Shown: positions 26,395 to 36,308, numbered from the stretch's first letter. The stretch is DNA of 64,000 nucleotides from ZC4RG19 sp017577565 (GCA_047459075.1 VSCH01000011.1:12583-76582), one strand, 5' to 3'. A program made the numbers and translations. The notes: a model not told the origin generated them from the letters alone.

Positions 26395-27873
26395 TCAGCC
26401 GGCGTAGCGCTCGAGGGCCTCGGTGGCGCGCTCCTGGGCGCGGGTCAGCGCCGAGCTCACGTCCTGGTCGTCGAACAGGATCCCCTCCATCGCCGCCTCG
26501 ACGGCGTCCGCGACGTCGGGGTAGGGGCCGATCAGCGGGCCCGACCGGTCGGGGTCGGCCTCGCTGAGCTGCTCGGCGGCCGGCTGCAGCAGGACGCCGG
26601 CCAGGTCGTGCTCCCAGAAGTCCTGGACCTCGGGCTCGTCCTCGACGTCCTTCACGACGGGCAGGTAGCCGCCCTGCAGGTGCCAGATCTTGGCGTTCTC
26701 GGGCTGGAGCATGAACTCCATGAACGCCCACGACGCCGCGACCTCCTCGGGCGAGGAGGTGTTGAGCAGGTAGAAGGCGCCGCCGCTCGGGAACACCTGG
26801 CCCGGCTCCTCGATGCCGGGGAAGGGCCCGGTGCCCGGGACGAGCACGCTGAGGTCGATCGCCGAGGCGTCGAAGTCGACCCCTGCCTCCTCGGCCGTGA
26901 TCGTGCCGCCCAGGGCGTCGCGGATCGTCGTCGACGCCGTCGAGGTCTCGATGAGCATCGACGACTCCTGGGTGACCAGCGCCAGGTAGTGGTCGATGCT
27001 GCCCTCGGTGTTGGCGAACGCGTTGACCAGGCCCTCGTCGTCCATCTCCTTGAGCATGGTCATGAGCTCCTCCGCCTCCTCGGTGGCGAAGGTCGCCTCG
27101 GTGGCCAGGCCGTCGCGCCCGTTGCCCTCGTCGACCATGTCGACGCCGACGCCGGTCAGCCACGTCTCGAAGAACCACCGGGTGGTCTTGAGCGACAGCG
27201 GCTTGTCCGCCACGCCGGCCTCCTTGATGGCCCGGGCGTGCTCCCAGACCTCCTCCAGGGTCTCCGGCGGGTCGGACGGGTCGAGGCCGGCGCGCTCCCA
27301 GTGGGCCTTGTTGTAGTAGAGCACCGGCGTCGAGACGTTCATGTACGCCGGGTAGAGGACGCCGCCGACCGAGTACTTCGACCGGACCGCCGGTTCGAGC
27401 TCGGTGATGTCGTAGTCGGCCGCCTCCATGCAGGCCTGGGCCGGCAGCACCTTGCCGCTGTCGGCCATGGCCTGCAGCTGCGTGTCCTCGAGGTAGATCA
27501 TGTCGGGCAGCTGGTCGTCGCCGGCCGACGCCGCGCTCGTGAACTCGCGGTAGACCTCGGCGTAGGACACCCCCTGGTCGCTGGCGTTGACCACGACCTG
27601 GTCCTGGCTGGCGTTGAAGGCGTCGACGATCTGGCGCATGGCGACGTTGGCCGAGCCGGCCAGGCCGCCGAACCACAGCGTCACCTCGACCGGGCCCTCG
27701 GCGTCCTCCAGCGCGTCGACCGGGCAGTCGGGCAGCTCGGCCTCGTCGCCGTCGCCCGCCGCCACGTCCGCGTTGCCGCCGGAGGTGGGCGGGTCGCTGC
27801 ACGCCGCCACGACCAGGGCGGCGACGCCCAGCACGGCGAGGCCTCGGCGGCGGGGGGAGCGGGAGGTTGTCAT
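26395..27873 (-). CDS. Carbohydrate ABC transporter substrate-binding lipoprotein
   Basis: Captures a sugar outside the membrane and delivers it to the two permeases. The 492-residue protein has a lipoprotein signal peptide (basic n-region RSPRRR, then LAVLGVAALVVAACSD with the lipobox Cys near residue 25). A family 1 extracellular solute-binding fold follows (VTLWFGGLAG, GVLYPAYMNVSTPVLYYN). It has an AGGAGG ribosome site. It is the last gene of the operon after the ATPase and both permeases, an uncommon order. The ligand is not predictable; maltodextrins, glycerol phosphate and other glycosides are possible. Confidence 0.9.
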   Translation of the reverse strand: MTTSRSPRRRGLAVLGVAALVVAACSDPPTSGGNADVAAGDGDEAELPDCPVDALEDAEGPVEVTLWFGGLAGSANVAMRQIVDAFNASQDQVVVNASDQGVSYAEVYREFTSAASAGDDQLPDMIYLEDTQLQAMADSGKVLPAQACMEAADYDITELEPAVRSKYSVGGVLYPAYMNVSTPVLYYNKAHWERAGLDPSDPPETLEEVWEHARAIKEAGVADKPLSLKTTRWFFETWLTGVGVDMVDEGNGRDGLATEATFATEEAEELMTMLKEMDDEGLVNAFANTEGSIDHYLALVTQESSMLIETSTASTTIRDALGGTITAEEAGVDFDASAIDLSVLVPGTGPFPGIEEPGQVFPSGGAFYLLNTSSPEEVAASWAFMEFMLQPENAKIWHLQGGYLPVVKDVEDEPEVQDFWEHDLAGVLLQPAAEQLSEADPDRSGPLIGPYPDVADAVEAAMEGILFDDQDVSSALTRAQERATEALERYAG

Positions 27874-27931
27874 GCGTCCTCCTGGCAGTGTCGTGCGGAC
27901 GGTGCGATCGGTCGGTCGGGCGCGGCCACGG

Positions 27932-29266
27932 CTACCCCTTCACCGCCCCGGCGGTCAGGCCCCGGATGATCTGGCGCTGGAAGGCGAGGAGCAGCGCCAC
28001 GACCGGCAGGGCGACGATCAGCGCCGCGGCGACGCCGACGTTGGCGTTGGCCACGTCGGTGGCCGAGATCGTCTTCAGCGCGATCTGCGCCGTCTCGTAG
28101 CGGCTGTCGTCGATCACCGCCTGGGGCCACAGGTACTGGTTCCAGGCGTTCAGCGCGGCGATGACCGTGAACGACGCGATCACCGGCCGGGTGAGGGGCA
28201 CGGCGAAGCGCCACAGGAAGGCCATGTGGCCGTAGCCGTCGAGCCGGGTGGCGTCCTGGATCTCGGGGGGGACGCCGCGGAAGCCCTGGCGGATGAGGAA
28301 CGTTCCGAACGCGGTGGCGGCGAACGGCACGACGAGGCCGGCGTTGCTGTTGATCCAGCCCAGCTCGCGGATGGTCTGGACGTTGGCCAGCAGCGTGACC
28401 TCGATGGGCAGCAGCAGCGTGCCCATGAACAGGGCGAACAGCAGCGTCTTGGCCGGGAAGCGCAGGAAGGCGAACGCGTAGGCGGCCAGGATCGAGGTGA
28501 GCACCTGCGCCACCGTGATGAGCACGGTGACGACGAGGCTGCGCGTCATGGCCGGGCCGAGCCGGGCCTGGTCCCAGCCCTGGTTCCACACCGCGGCGCC
28601 GAAGGCGACGACCACGATCGCCGTCGTCGCCACACCCACCAGGGCGGCCAGCAGCAGCGGGCGCCACACGGGGCGGTGGAGGCCGAACCCGACGAGCTGG
28701 GTGGCGGCGACCGCGGCGATCGTCGCCAGCCACCAGGCCGGCGTGCTGGTCGAGCGGTCGACCGCCGCCGACCACACCTGGCTCGCCAGCGCGGCCACCG
28801 CGACCGTGCCGGCGACGACGGCGGCCAGCCGACGGGGCGACCGCACGAGCGGTGCCGGCGCCCGCAGGGTGCCGCCCGCGGCCCGCAGCTGGACCCAGGC
28901 CAGCGCGGCGACCACGACCAGCGTCCGCAGGACGACCGACACCGCGCCCCCGTCGAGCCAGCCCCGATCCTTCCACTGGACGGCCACGGGGTGCAGCGGC
29001 TTGCCCTCGTTGATGTACGGGAACGGCGGCGACAGCGCCTGGATGACCGCGAACGCGACCGGCAGCAGCACGACGGCGGCGAGCACGACGAGCAGCGCGT
29101 ACTGGCCGACGAGGCCGGCGACCCGCCGGGCGTGCGACCGGCCGGCGACGGCGGCGGGCGGCGCGCCGTGGATCGGGCCGCCGATCACGTCGTCGGCGGG
29201 CATCGTGACGACGCCCTCGTCGGGCAGGGCGGTGGCCGTGGCCGGCGCGCCCGGGTCAGCGGGCAT
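27932..29266 (-). CDS. Carbohydrate ABC transporter permease, MalG/UgpE type, enlarged
   Basis: Second transmembrane subunit of the sugar importer. The C-terminal half is a standard MalG-type permease, with the EAA loop EIQDATRLDGYGHMAFLWR contacting the ATPase and SFTVIAALNAWNQYLWP in the last helices. At 444 residues it is about 160 longer than usual. The extra part is several additional hydrophobic segments (about 115-225) inserted between the first helix and the permease core. Its first 11 bases overlap the end of the other permease gene. Confidence 0.88.
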   Translation of the reverse strand: MPADPGAPATATALPDEGVVTMPADDVIGGPIHGAPPAAVAGRSHARRVAGLVGQYALLVVLAAVVLLPVAFAVIQALSPPFPYINEGKPLHPVAVQWKDRGWLDGGAVSVVLRTLVVVAALAWVQLRAAGGTLRAPAPLVRSPRRLAAVVAGTVAVAALASQVWSAAVDRSTSTPAWWLATIAAVAATQLVGFGLHRPVWRPLLLAALVGVATTAIVVVAFGAAVWNQGWDQARLGPAMTRSLVVTVLITVAQVLTSILAAYAFAFLRFPAKTLLFALFMGTLLLPIEVTLLANVQTIRELGWINSNAGLVVPFAATAFGTFLIRQGFRGVPPEIQDATRLDGYGHMAFLWRFAVPLTRPVIASFTVIAALNAWNQYLWPQAVIDDSRYETAQIALKTISATDVANANVGVAAALIVALPVVALLLAFQRQIIRGLTAGAVKG

Positions 29267-30175
29267 AGTGGACCCTCCGCTCGAGGATGGCGAACTGCAG
29301 CGCGGTGACGACCAGCGTCACGAGGAACAGGCCGATCGAGTAGACGGCGCCGATGCCGATGTTGTCGGGTCGGTTCAGGCGGTTGATCTTGAACACCAGC
29401 GTCTCGGTGGCGGAGACCGGCCCGCCCTTGGTGATGATGTCGATCTGGGCGAACGCCTGCAGGCCGAAGATCACGAGCACGACGAGCAGGAACAGCAGCA
29501 CCGGTGAGATCAGCGGCAGCGTGATGCGCACCAGCCGGCGGACGGCGCCGTAGCCGTCGAGCAGGGCCGCCTCCATCACCTCGTCCGGCACCGCCTGCAG
29601 GCCGGCGAGCACGATGACGAAGGAGAGGCCCATGTTCTGCCAGATCGACGAGATCGACACGGCGACCATCGCCATGTCGGGGTCGTTCAGCCAGTTGGCC
29701 TCGATCAGGCCGACGACCGGGTTGAACAGGTAGAAGAAGATCACCGAGGTGACCGCGGTCGAGCTGGCCAGCGTCGAGCTGAAGATGGCCTGGAAGACCT
29801 TGATGCCCCGCAGGCGGCGGTGCGCGGCGACGGCCAGCAGCACGCCGAGCACCAGCCCGGCGGGGACCGTGTAGAGCACGAACTGCACGCTGTGCCACAG
29901 GCCCTCGCGGAAGTCGTCGCTGCCCAGCGCCTCCCGGTACTGGGCGAGACCGACGTCCTCGAAGTAGGCGCCGTTGCGTCGGCTCTCGAACCGGCCCCAG
30001 TTCAGGAGGTTGAGGAACGGCCGGTAGAAGAAGACGACGAAGACCGCGATCGACGGCGCCAGCAGCGCCAGGGCGAGCAGGACCTCGCGGGGCGAGTACC
30101 GGCGCAGCCACCGGCGGCGCGAGCGGGGCACTTCCGGCGAGCGGTCCGCCGCGGGGGAGGTGACGGCCTCGGCGG

Positions 30176-30179
<4 letters not shown>
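29256..30179 (-). CDS. Carbohydrate ABC transporter permease, MalF/UgpA type
   Basis: First transmembrane subunit of the sugar importer, 307 residues with six membrane helices. The EAA loop reads EVMEAALLDGYGAVRRLVR. The helix segment SSTLASSTAVTSVIFFYLF and the FQAIF segment resemble MalF/UgpA proteins. I placed the start at GTG 30179, which overlaps the ATPase stop (GTGA). Codons further upstream are inside the ATPase gene. Confidence 0.9.
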
Positions 30180-31288
<1,109 letters not shown>

Positions 31289-31331
31289 CTCGTCCCTCCC
31301 CGGGTCGGCCCCGTCGCCACCGGACGCCCGC

Positions 31332-31337
31332 AGGCTA
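31332..31337 (-). promoter_or_regulatory. Candidate -10 (TAGCCT) for the ABC operon
   Basis: TAGCCT on the minus strand gives a leader of about 37 bases containing the GGGGAGGG ribosome site before GTG 31288. A second hexamer, TAGGTT (31361-31356), lies 4 bases before an in-frame ATG at 31351 and could drive a longer form. Confidence 0.35.
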
Positions 31338-31453
31338 GGCAGCGTCGGCATCCCGAACCTAGCCCTCACGTGGACGCCAGGTGAGCACCGGGCGACGGTC
31401 CGCTGACGCCACCGGCGCGTCAACGCGCGGCGGCCCTCGGGCGTCTGTCCGAC

Positions 31454-32029
31454 ATGATGAGGGTGATGAGCCTCCCGCCCAGCGCGCGGTCGGGCTCCGG
31501 CACGGCGCCGCGGGTGCGGCCGGGCCCCGGCACGGCCGCCGACCCGCTCGAGGCGCTCCACCGGGAGCACTACGACCAGCTCGTGCGGCTGGCGGTGCTC
31601 GTCGTCGGCGACGTGGGCGTCGCCGAGCAGCTCACCCAGGACGCCTTCGTCAAGCTGCACCTGCGCTGGGGCGGGCTGCGCCGCCTCGACCGGGCGCCGG
31701 CGTACCTCCGCAGCGCCGTGCTGAACGGCGCCCGCTCCCACCTGCGGCGCCGGCGCATCCGCGACCGCCACGACGCCCGCCGCACCGCCGCGCCCCCGGT
31801 GGACACCCCCGAGGGCGCGCTGCTCGGGCGGGCCGAGCACGAGCGCGTCGTCGCCGCGGTGCGGCGCCTGCCGCAGCGCCAGCGCGAGGCGGTCGTGCTG
31901 CGGTTCTACATGGACCTGCCGCTCAGCGAGATCGCGGAGGGCATGGGCGTCTCGGAGGGGGCGGTCAAGACCCACCTGCACCGGGGCCTCGCCGCCCTGG
32001 CCCGGCACCTGGGGGAGGGGGAGCGATGA
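31454..32029 (+). CDS. SigE-family ECF RNA polymerase sigma factor
   Basis: Directs RNA polymerase to a specific promoter set. The 191-residue protein has region 2 starting LEALHREHYDQLVRLAVLVV with VAEQLTQDAFVKLH. A linker comes next, then region 4 RLPQRQREAVVLRFYMDLPLSEIA with an HTH ending EGAVKTHLHRGL. The spelling of region 2 fits the actinobacterial SigE-like (SigE/M) ECF group. It overlaps the next gene by ATGA; that gene encodes a single-span membrane protein and is the likely anti-sigma or co-regulator. ATG 31457 is an alternative start. Confidence 0.9.
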   Translation: MMRVMSLPPSARSGSGTAPRVRPGPGTAADPLEALHREHYDQLVRLAVLVVGDVGVAEQLTQDAFVKLHLRWGGLRRLDRAPAYLRSAVLNGARSHLRRRRIRDRHDARRTAAPPVDTPEGALLGRAEHERVVAAVRRLPQRQREAVVLRFYMDLPLSEIAEGMGVSEGAVKTHLHRGLAALARHLGEGER

Positions 32030-32976
32030 GCCGTCCCGACCACGACCTCTCCGCCCGCGTCGCCGCCGCCCTGCACGCCGAGGCCGAGCGCGCCCCGGTC
32101 GGGGCCGACCCCGGCGGCTCGCTCGCGGCCGTGCGCCACCGGGTCCGCCGTCACCGGCGTCGCCGGCGGGTGGCGGTCGCGGGGGTCGCGGCGGTCGCGC
32201 TCGCGGCCGCGCTCGTCGTGGCCCTCCCCCGGGGCGACGAGCCCGGCGGCGACGTCGCCACCGAGGCCACGACGACCGCGCCGACGACGACGGAGCCGCC
32301 CGAGACGGCGCCGCCGACGCCGGCGATCGCCGAGGAGGCGCCGGCGACCACCGCGCCGTCGCCGCCGGACGGCGTCGACCTCCTCGGCCACGAGCCCCTG
32401 TGGCCGTTCCGGAGCCGGGCCGAGGCGGACGCCTGGGACCCCGACGCCGGGCACTCGCCGTGGCACGCGGACGCGGCGGCGACCGCGCTGTTCTTCACGC
32501 AGAACTACCTGGGCTTCACCGGGATCGACCAGGTCACCCTGCTCGACGTGCGGGAGCGGGAGGCGTTCGTCGGCGTCGGCTACCTGCCCGAGCCGGGGGC
32601 GGAGCCCGCGACCGCCGCGGTGATCCACCTCGTGCGCTACGGCGAGCGGCCGGACGCCCCCTGGGTCGTCGTCCGCACGGTCGACGACCGGCTGACCATC
32701 GACACCCCCCGCCCCGGCGCCGAGCTGGGCTCGCCCCTCGTCGTGGGCGGGACGATCACCGGCGTGGACGAGAGCGTCCGGGTGCAGCTCCGCCAGCCGT
32801 CGTCGCCCGGGCCGCTGGCGGAGCGCTGCTGCGTCCCGGCCGGCGGCGAGCGGGCCTGGTGGGAGGTCGAGGTGCCCTTCGCCCCGCCGGCCGACGAGGT
32901 CGTGACGATCGTGGCCTCCTCGGGCGGGCACGTGCGGGACGTCGAGGTCTTCGCGGTCACCGGCGTCCGCCCCTGA
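32026..32976 (+). CDS. Single-span membrane protein, putative anti-sigma partner with Gmad2-like C-terminus
   Basis: A 316-residue protein with a cytoplasmic N-terminus (1-45, basic RHRVRRHRRRRR) and one membrane segment (about 46-62). A Thr/Pro linker (65-115) leads to a secreted part. The last 90 residues (LGSPLVVGGTITGVDESVRVQL...) resemble the Gmad2/bacterial Ig-like domain. The start ATG 32026 overlaps the sigma gene stop. The coupling suggests it holds or tunes the sigma factor, although no zinc-binding anti-sigma motif is visible in the short cytoplasmic part. Confidence 0.75.
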   Translation: MSRPDHDLSARVAAALHAEAERAPVGADPGGSLAAVRHRVRRHRRRRRVAVAGVAAVALAAALVVALPRGDEPGGDVATEATTTAPTTTEPPETAPPTPAIAEEAPATTAPSPPDGVDLLGHEPLWPFRSRAEADAWDPDAGHSPWHADAAATALFFTQNYLGFTGIDQVTLLDVREREAFVGVGYLPEPGAEPATAAVIHLVRYGERPDAPWVVVRTVDDRLTIDTPRPGAELGSPLVVGGTITGVDESVRVQLRQPSSPGPLAERCCVPAGGERAWWEVEVPFAPPADEVVTIVASSGGHVRDVEVFAVTGVRP

Positions 32977-32977
32977 C

Positions 32978-32993
32978 CCGCCCGCGCGGGCGG
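32978..32993 (+). terminator. Palindromic terminator after the sigma operon
   Basis: A perfect 16-base palindrome, CCGCCCGC followed by GCGGGCGG, lies 1 base after the stop and is followed by TT. Confidence 0.55.
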
Positions 32994-33019
32994 TTGGGCC
33001 GGGCCGCCGGGGACGCCCC

Positions 33020-33025
33020 TAGCAT
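33020..33025 (+). promoter_or_regulatory. -10 hexamer (TAGCAT), leaderless promoter of proA
   Basis: TAGCAT ends 6 bases before ATG 33032 and no Shine-Dalgarno is present. Confidence 0.5.
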
Positions 33026-33031
33026 GGGCCC

Positions 33032-34279
33032 ATGCCGTCGATCGCCGAGCTCGGTGCCCGCGCCAAGGCCGCCAGCCGCGTGCTGGCCACCGCCTCGACC
33101 GCCGAGAAGGACGCCGCCCTCCTGGCCGCCGCCGACCTGCTGATCGAGCGGGTCGACGACGTGCTCGCGGCCAACGCCGAGGACGTCGAGCGCGAGCAGG
33201 CGGCCGGCGCCTCCGCCACCGTGCTCGACCGCCTCCGCCTGACCCCGGCGCGGGTGGAGGGCATGGCCGGCGGCCTGCGCCAGGTCGCCGCGCTGCCCGA
33301 CCCGGTCGGCGAGGTGGGCGCGGGCTGGACCCGCCCGAACGGCCTGCGCATCTCCACCGTCCGGGTGCCGCTCGGCGTCGTCGCCATCATCTACGAGAAC
33401 CGGCCCAACGTGACCAGCGACGCGTTCGGGCTGTGCCTGAAGTCGGGCAACGCCGCCTTCCTGCGGGGGTCCTCGGGGGCGATCCGCTCGAACGTGGCGA
33501 TCGCCGGCGTCCTGCGCGAGGCGCTGGCCAAGTCGGGGCTGCCGGAGGACGCGCTGGTGCTGGTGGAGGACACCTCCCGCGAGGCGGCCGTCGAGTTCAT
33601 GCGCCAGCGCGAGCACGTCGACTGCCTGATCCCCCGGGGCGGGCCGTCGCTCATCCGGTCGATCCTCGACAACGCCACCGTCCCCTACGTCATCGACGGC
33701 GACGGCAACTGCCACGTCTACGTCGACGCCGCCGCCGACCTCGACATGGCGGCCGAGATCGTCGCCAACGCCAAGACCCAGCGCCCGTCGGTGTGCAACG
33801 CGGCCGAGACCCTGCTCGTGCACCGGGCGGTGGCCGACCGCTTCCTGCCGCAGGTCGCCCCCCGCCTCGAGGGCGTCGAGCTCGTCGGTGACGAGGCGAC
33901 CCGGGGCGTGCTCGGCGAGGACCGGGTGGCGCCGGCGACCGAGCACGACTGGGCGCAGGAGTTCCTGGCCCTGAAGCTGGCGATCCGGGTGGTCGACGGC
34001 CTCGACGAGGCCATCGACCACATCGCCCGCTACGGCACCGGGCACAGCGAGGCCATCGTCACGACCGACCTCCGGGCCGCGGACCGCTTCACCACCGAGG
34101 TCGACGCGGCCGCCGTCCTGGTCAACGCCTCGACCCGCTTCGTCGACGGCGAGCAGTTCGGCTTCGGTGCCGAGATCGGCATCTCCACCCAGAAGCTGCA
34201 CGCCCGGGGCCCGATGGGCCTGCGCCAGCTCACCACCGAGAAGTACGTCGTGCGGGGGGAGGGCCAGATCCGCACGTGA
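33032..34279 (+). CDS. proA: Gamma-glutamyl phosphate reductase
   Basis: Second step of proline synthesis, reducing glutamyl 5-phosphate to the semialdehyde with NADPH. The 415-residue protein shows the ALDH-like core: GVVAIIYENRPNVTSDAFGL, the loop LIPRGGPSLI and the catalytic Cys in QRPSVCNAAETLL (near residue 256). The C-terminus EKYVVRGEGQIR is the family ending. It has its own leaderless promoter. It is separated from proB by about 14 kb of unrelated genes, unlike the usual proB-proA pair. It overlaps the DUF488 gene by GTGA. Confidence 0.97.
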   Translation: MPSIAELGARAKAASRVLATASTAEKDAALLAAADLLIERVDDVLAANAEDVEREQAAGASATVLDRLRLTPARVEGMAGGLRQVAALPDPVGEVGAGWTRPNGLRISTVRVPLGVVAIIYENRPNVTSDAFGLCLKSGNAAFLRGSSGAIRSNVAIAGVLREALAKSGLPEDALVLVEDTSREAAVEFMRQREHVDCLIPRGGPSLIRSILDNATVPYVIDGDGNCHVYVDAAADLDMAAEIVANAKTQRPSVCNAAETLLVHRAVADRFLPQVAPRLEGVELVGDEATRGVLGEDRVAPATEHDWAQEFLALKLAIRVVDGLDEAIDHIARYGTGHSEAIVTTDLRAADRFTTEVDAAAVLVNASTRFVDGEQFGFGAEIGISTQKLHARGPMGLRQLTTEKYVVRGEGQIRT

Positions 34280-34824
34280 GCGGCGTCGAGCTGCTGACGG
34301 TCGGCCACGGCACGCTCGGCGAGGACGCCGTCGTCGAGCTGCTGCGCGGGGCCGGCGTCGAGCTGCTCGTCGACGTGCGCTCGTACCCCGGCAGCCGCCG
34401 CAACCCCCAGTTCGGGCGGGAGCGGATGGCGGACTGGCTGCCCGCCGCCGGCATCGACGTGCGGTGGGAGCCCCGCCTCGGCGGCCGGCGGCGGGTGCGA
34501 CCCGACAGCCCGCACGTGGCGCTGCGCAACGACGCCTTCCGGGGCTACGCGGACCACATGGCGAGCCCCTCGTTCCACGCCGCGCTCGACGAGGTGCTGG
34601 CCGAGGCCGCCCGCCGGCCGACGGCGGTCATGTGCTCGGAGGCGGTGTGGTGGCGCTGCCACCGCCGCCTGCTCGCCGACGCCGCCGTGCTGCTCCGGGG
34701 CGCGACGGTGACGCACCTCATGCACGACGGCCGCCGCGTGCCGCACGAGCTGACCGACGGCGCCCGGCGCGCCGGCGACGACGTCGTCTACGACCTCGGC
34801 GGGGACGTGCCGCTGCCGCTGTGA
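34276..34824 (+). CDS. DUF488 family protein
   Basis: A 182-residue cytoplasmic protein starting LLTVGHGTLGEDAVVELLR, with DVRSYPGSRRNPQFGRERM (about 35-53) and the C-terminal VMCSEAVWWRCHRRLLAD. These are the conserved blocks of DUF488, including its Cys-x(n)-Cys-His cluster. The biochemical role is unproven. The GTG start overlaps the proA stop as GTGA, so it is expressed with proA. A palindromic terminator follows directly. Confidence 0.9.
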   Translation: MSGVELLTVGHGTLGEDAVVELLRGAGVELLVDVRSYPGSRRNPQFGRERMADWLPAAGIDVRWEPRLGGRRRVRPDSPHVALRNDAFRGYADHMASPSFHAALDEVLAEAARRPTAVMCSEAVWWRCHRRLLADAAVLLRGATVTHLMHDGRRVPHELTDGARRAGDDVVYDLGGDVPLPL

Positions 34825-34844
34825 CCGGCCGCCCGGGCGGCCGG
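34825..34844 (+). terminator. Palindromic terminator after proA-DUF488
   Basis: A perfect 20-base palindrome with half-site CCGGCCGCCC begins directly after the stop codon. Confidence 0.65.
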
Positions 34845-34913
34845 CGTCTGGCCCGGGCGCACGGCGGGTAGCGCTCGGGGCGGCAGGTCGGGACGGACCC
34901 GAGAGGTGAGGTC

Positions 34914-35648
34914 ATGGCCCACGCAGCAGCGGCCCCCGAGCGGGGGACCGTCTACATCGAGGAGCCGGCCGTCTCCCGCTGGCTCTTCGGCTCGAGCACG
35001 GCGGCGTGGATCTGGCTCGTCGTCCGGTTGTGGCTGGGCTGGGAGTGGTTCCAGGCCGGGTGGGGCAAGGTCTTCGGCGGCACCATCACCTGGCGGTTCT
35101 GGGACTGGGGCGAGGCGCGGTACGGCCTGACCGGCGACGGGAACGTCGGTTGGGTGCGGGCCGAGGGTGACGTCGAGGTCGGCGACGCGGTCGCCGGGTT
35201 CGCCCAGGGCGCGATCGAGAACGCCGAGGGGCCGCACCCGGACGTCGCCTTCTCGTGGTACGTGGACTTCCTCGAGTGGGTGCGGGACACGGCCCACCCC
35301 GTCATCGGCCCGATCGTCGCCGTCGGCGAGCTGGTCGTCGGCGCGCTGCTGATCGTCGGGCTGTTCACCGGCATCGCCGCGCTGCTCGGCGCCATCATGA
35401 ACTTCTCGTTCGTGTTCGCCGGCTCCGCCGGGCTCAACCCGGCGATGATCCTCGTGTCCGGGCTCCTCGTCCTCGCCTGGCGCAACGCCGGCTGGTGGGG
35501 ACTCGACCGCTTCGCGCTGCCGGCGCTGGGGACGCCCTGGCACCGCGGCGAGTTGCTGGAGCGTCGGGGACGGCGCGCCGGCCGGCGGGGGCGGCGACGG
35601 GAGGCGGACGCCCCGGGCGGGGCCGAGGAGGCGGCTCCCCCGACCTAG
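34914..35648 (+). CDS. DoxX-family membrane protein
   Basis: A 244-residue protein with about four membrane helices. The first segment reads VVRLWLGWEWFQAGWGKVFGG, typical of the DoxX/thiosulfate:quinone oxidoreductase large-subunit family. A periplasmic loop (about 75-120) and helices at about 130-200 follow, then a basic cytoplasmic tail. It may take part in quinone-linked or redox stress functions. It has a GAGAGGTGAGG ribosome site. Its stop TAG shares the bases CTAG with the stop of the convergent DUF2277 gene. Confidence 0.82.
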   Translation: MAHAAAAPERGTVYIEEPAVSRWLFGSSTAAWIWLVVRLWLGWEWFQAGWGKVFGGTITWRFWDWGEARYGLTGDGNVGWVRAEGDVEVGDAVAGFAQGAIENAEGPHPDVAFSWYVDFLEWVRDTAHPVIGPIVAVGELVVGALLIVGLFTGIAALLGAIMNFSFVFAGSAGLNPAMILVSGLLVLAWRNAGWWGLDRFALPALGTPWHRGELLERRGRRAGRRGRRREADAPGGAEEAAPPT

Positions 35649-35917
35649 CCGGCGGACGGCGATCCGGCGGGCCGGGCCGCCAGGCGCCGCAGCGGCGGCA
35701 GCGTCGGCGGCGGCTGCCGCCGTGGGGGCAGCTCGGCGAGCAGGTCGGCGGTGGCCTCGGCCACCTGGCGCACCGCCCGCTCGAACGCCGCCTCGGTGGC
35801 GGCGGAGGTCTTCTGGACGCCGCTCACCTTGCGGACGTACTGGCGGGCCGCCGCCTCGATCTCCTCGGGCGTGGCCGGCGGCTCCAGCCCCCGCAGGGTC
35901 GTGATGTTGCGGCACAT
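35645..35917 (-). CDS. DUF2277 family protein
   Basis: A 90-residue protein starting MCRNITTLRGLEPPATPEE, with AARQYVRKVSG, the full DUF2277 signature. The C-terminal 25 residues are Pro/Arg rich. Its function is unknown; the family is small, soluble and widespread in Actinobacteria. ATG 35917 follows a TAGCCT hexamer by 7 bases, so the mRNA is probably leaderless. The stop overlaps the convergent DoxX stop in the palindrome CTAG. Confidence 0.88.
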   Translation of the reverse strand: MCRNITTLRGLEPPATPEEIEAAARQYVRKVSGVQKTSAATEAAFERAVRQVAEATADLLAELPPRRQPPPTLPPLRRLAARPAGSPSAG

Positions 35918-35924
35918 GGGGGCG

Positions 35925-35930
35925 AGGCTA
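35925..35930 (-). promoter_or_regulatory. -10 hexamer (TAGCCT), leaderless promoter of the DUF2277 gene
   Basis: TAGCCT ends 7 bases before ATG 35917. Its first three bases are also the TAG stop codon of the upstream HTH gene, so the promoter sits within that gene's end. Confidence 0.5.
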
Positions 35931-36104
35931 CCGGTCCCGCCCCAGGTACTCCTCGACCTCGGGGGCGAGCAGGCGGAGCGTGCCGGCGATCCGGTAGCCG
36001 GGCAGCTCGCCCTTGTCGATGAGCCGGTACACGTCCCGGACCGAGAGCCCGAGCCGGTCTGCGGCCTGCCCGGGCGAGAGCCACCGGTAGTCGCTCGCCT
36101 CCAC
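35928..36104 (-). CDS. Excisionase-type helix-turn-helix DNA-binding protein
   Basis: A 58-residue protein that is essentially one winged HTH of the MerR/excisionase (HTH_17) class: WLSPGQAADRLGLSVRDVYRLIDKG, then a wing GYRIAGTLRLL and the end EEYLGRD. I chose GTG 36104 because GGAGG lies 5 bases upstream, and the longer in-frame sequence has no credible start. No integrase or other phage gene lies nearby, so it is more likely a stand-alone regulator of neighbours than an excisionase. Confidence 0.82.
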   Translation of the reverse strand: MEASDYRWLSPGQAADRLGLSVRDVYRLIDKGELPGYRIAGTLRLLAPEVEEYLGRDR

Positions 36105-36134
36105 CCTCGCCTCCGCTCGTCGTGAGGTGACGGA

Positions 36135-36140
36135 CAGTAG
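36135..36140 (-). promoter_or_regulatory. Candidate -10 (TACTGT) for the HTH gene
   Basis: On the minus strand TACTGT would give a leader of about 24 bases with GGAGG before GTG 36104. Confidence 0.35.
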
Positions 36141-36143
36141 TGA

Positions 36144-36284
36144 CGCCAGCACGCAGCCGCCAAGGTGGCCTGCGTCACTCCGGTGGTCGACCCGCCCGGC
36201 GTGTGGCACACGGCCGACGTCCAGGAACCGGGCACCGCCCTCTTCGTCACCCCCGGCCACGGCACCGAGCTCGAGCCGCGCTGA
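36144..36284 (+). pseudogene. Remnant of a small cupin-domain gene (C-terminus only)
   Basis: An open stretch whose last 34 codons read like the C-terminal beta strands of a small cupin: VVDPPGVWHTADVQEPGT, then ALFVTPGHGTELEPR. A normal cupin of this kind has about 110 residues, but the frame is closed by TGA at 36141 and no N-terminal half lies upstream. The HTH gene and its promoter on the other strand occupy that space. It looks like the leftover of a deletion. A real 39-residue peptide from GTG 36165 is possible but unlikely. Confidence 0.5.
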
Positions 36285-36308
36285 GCCCGGCCGCCGCCCG
36301 GCCCCGGG

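Noticed and set aside
31356..31361. TAGGTT as the main promoter with start ATG 31351 for the ABC ATPase
   Set aside because: The hexamer is only 4 bases from that ATG, and GTG 31288 has a strong ribosome site and the family N-terminus; kept only as an alternative.
35928..36104. Excisionase of an integrated element
   Set aside because: The HTH matches the excisionase-type fold, but no integrase, attachment repeat or phage gene is nearby; stand-alone regulators use the same fold.
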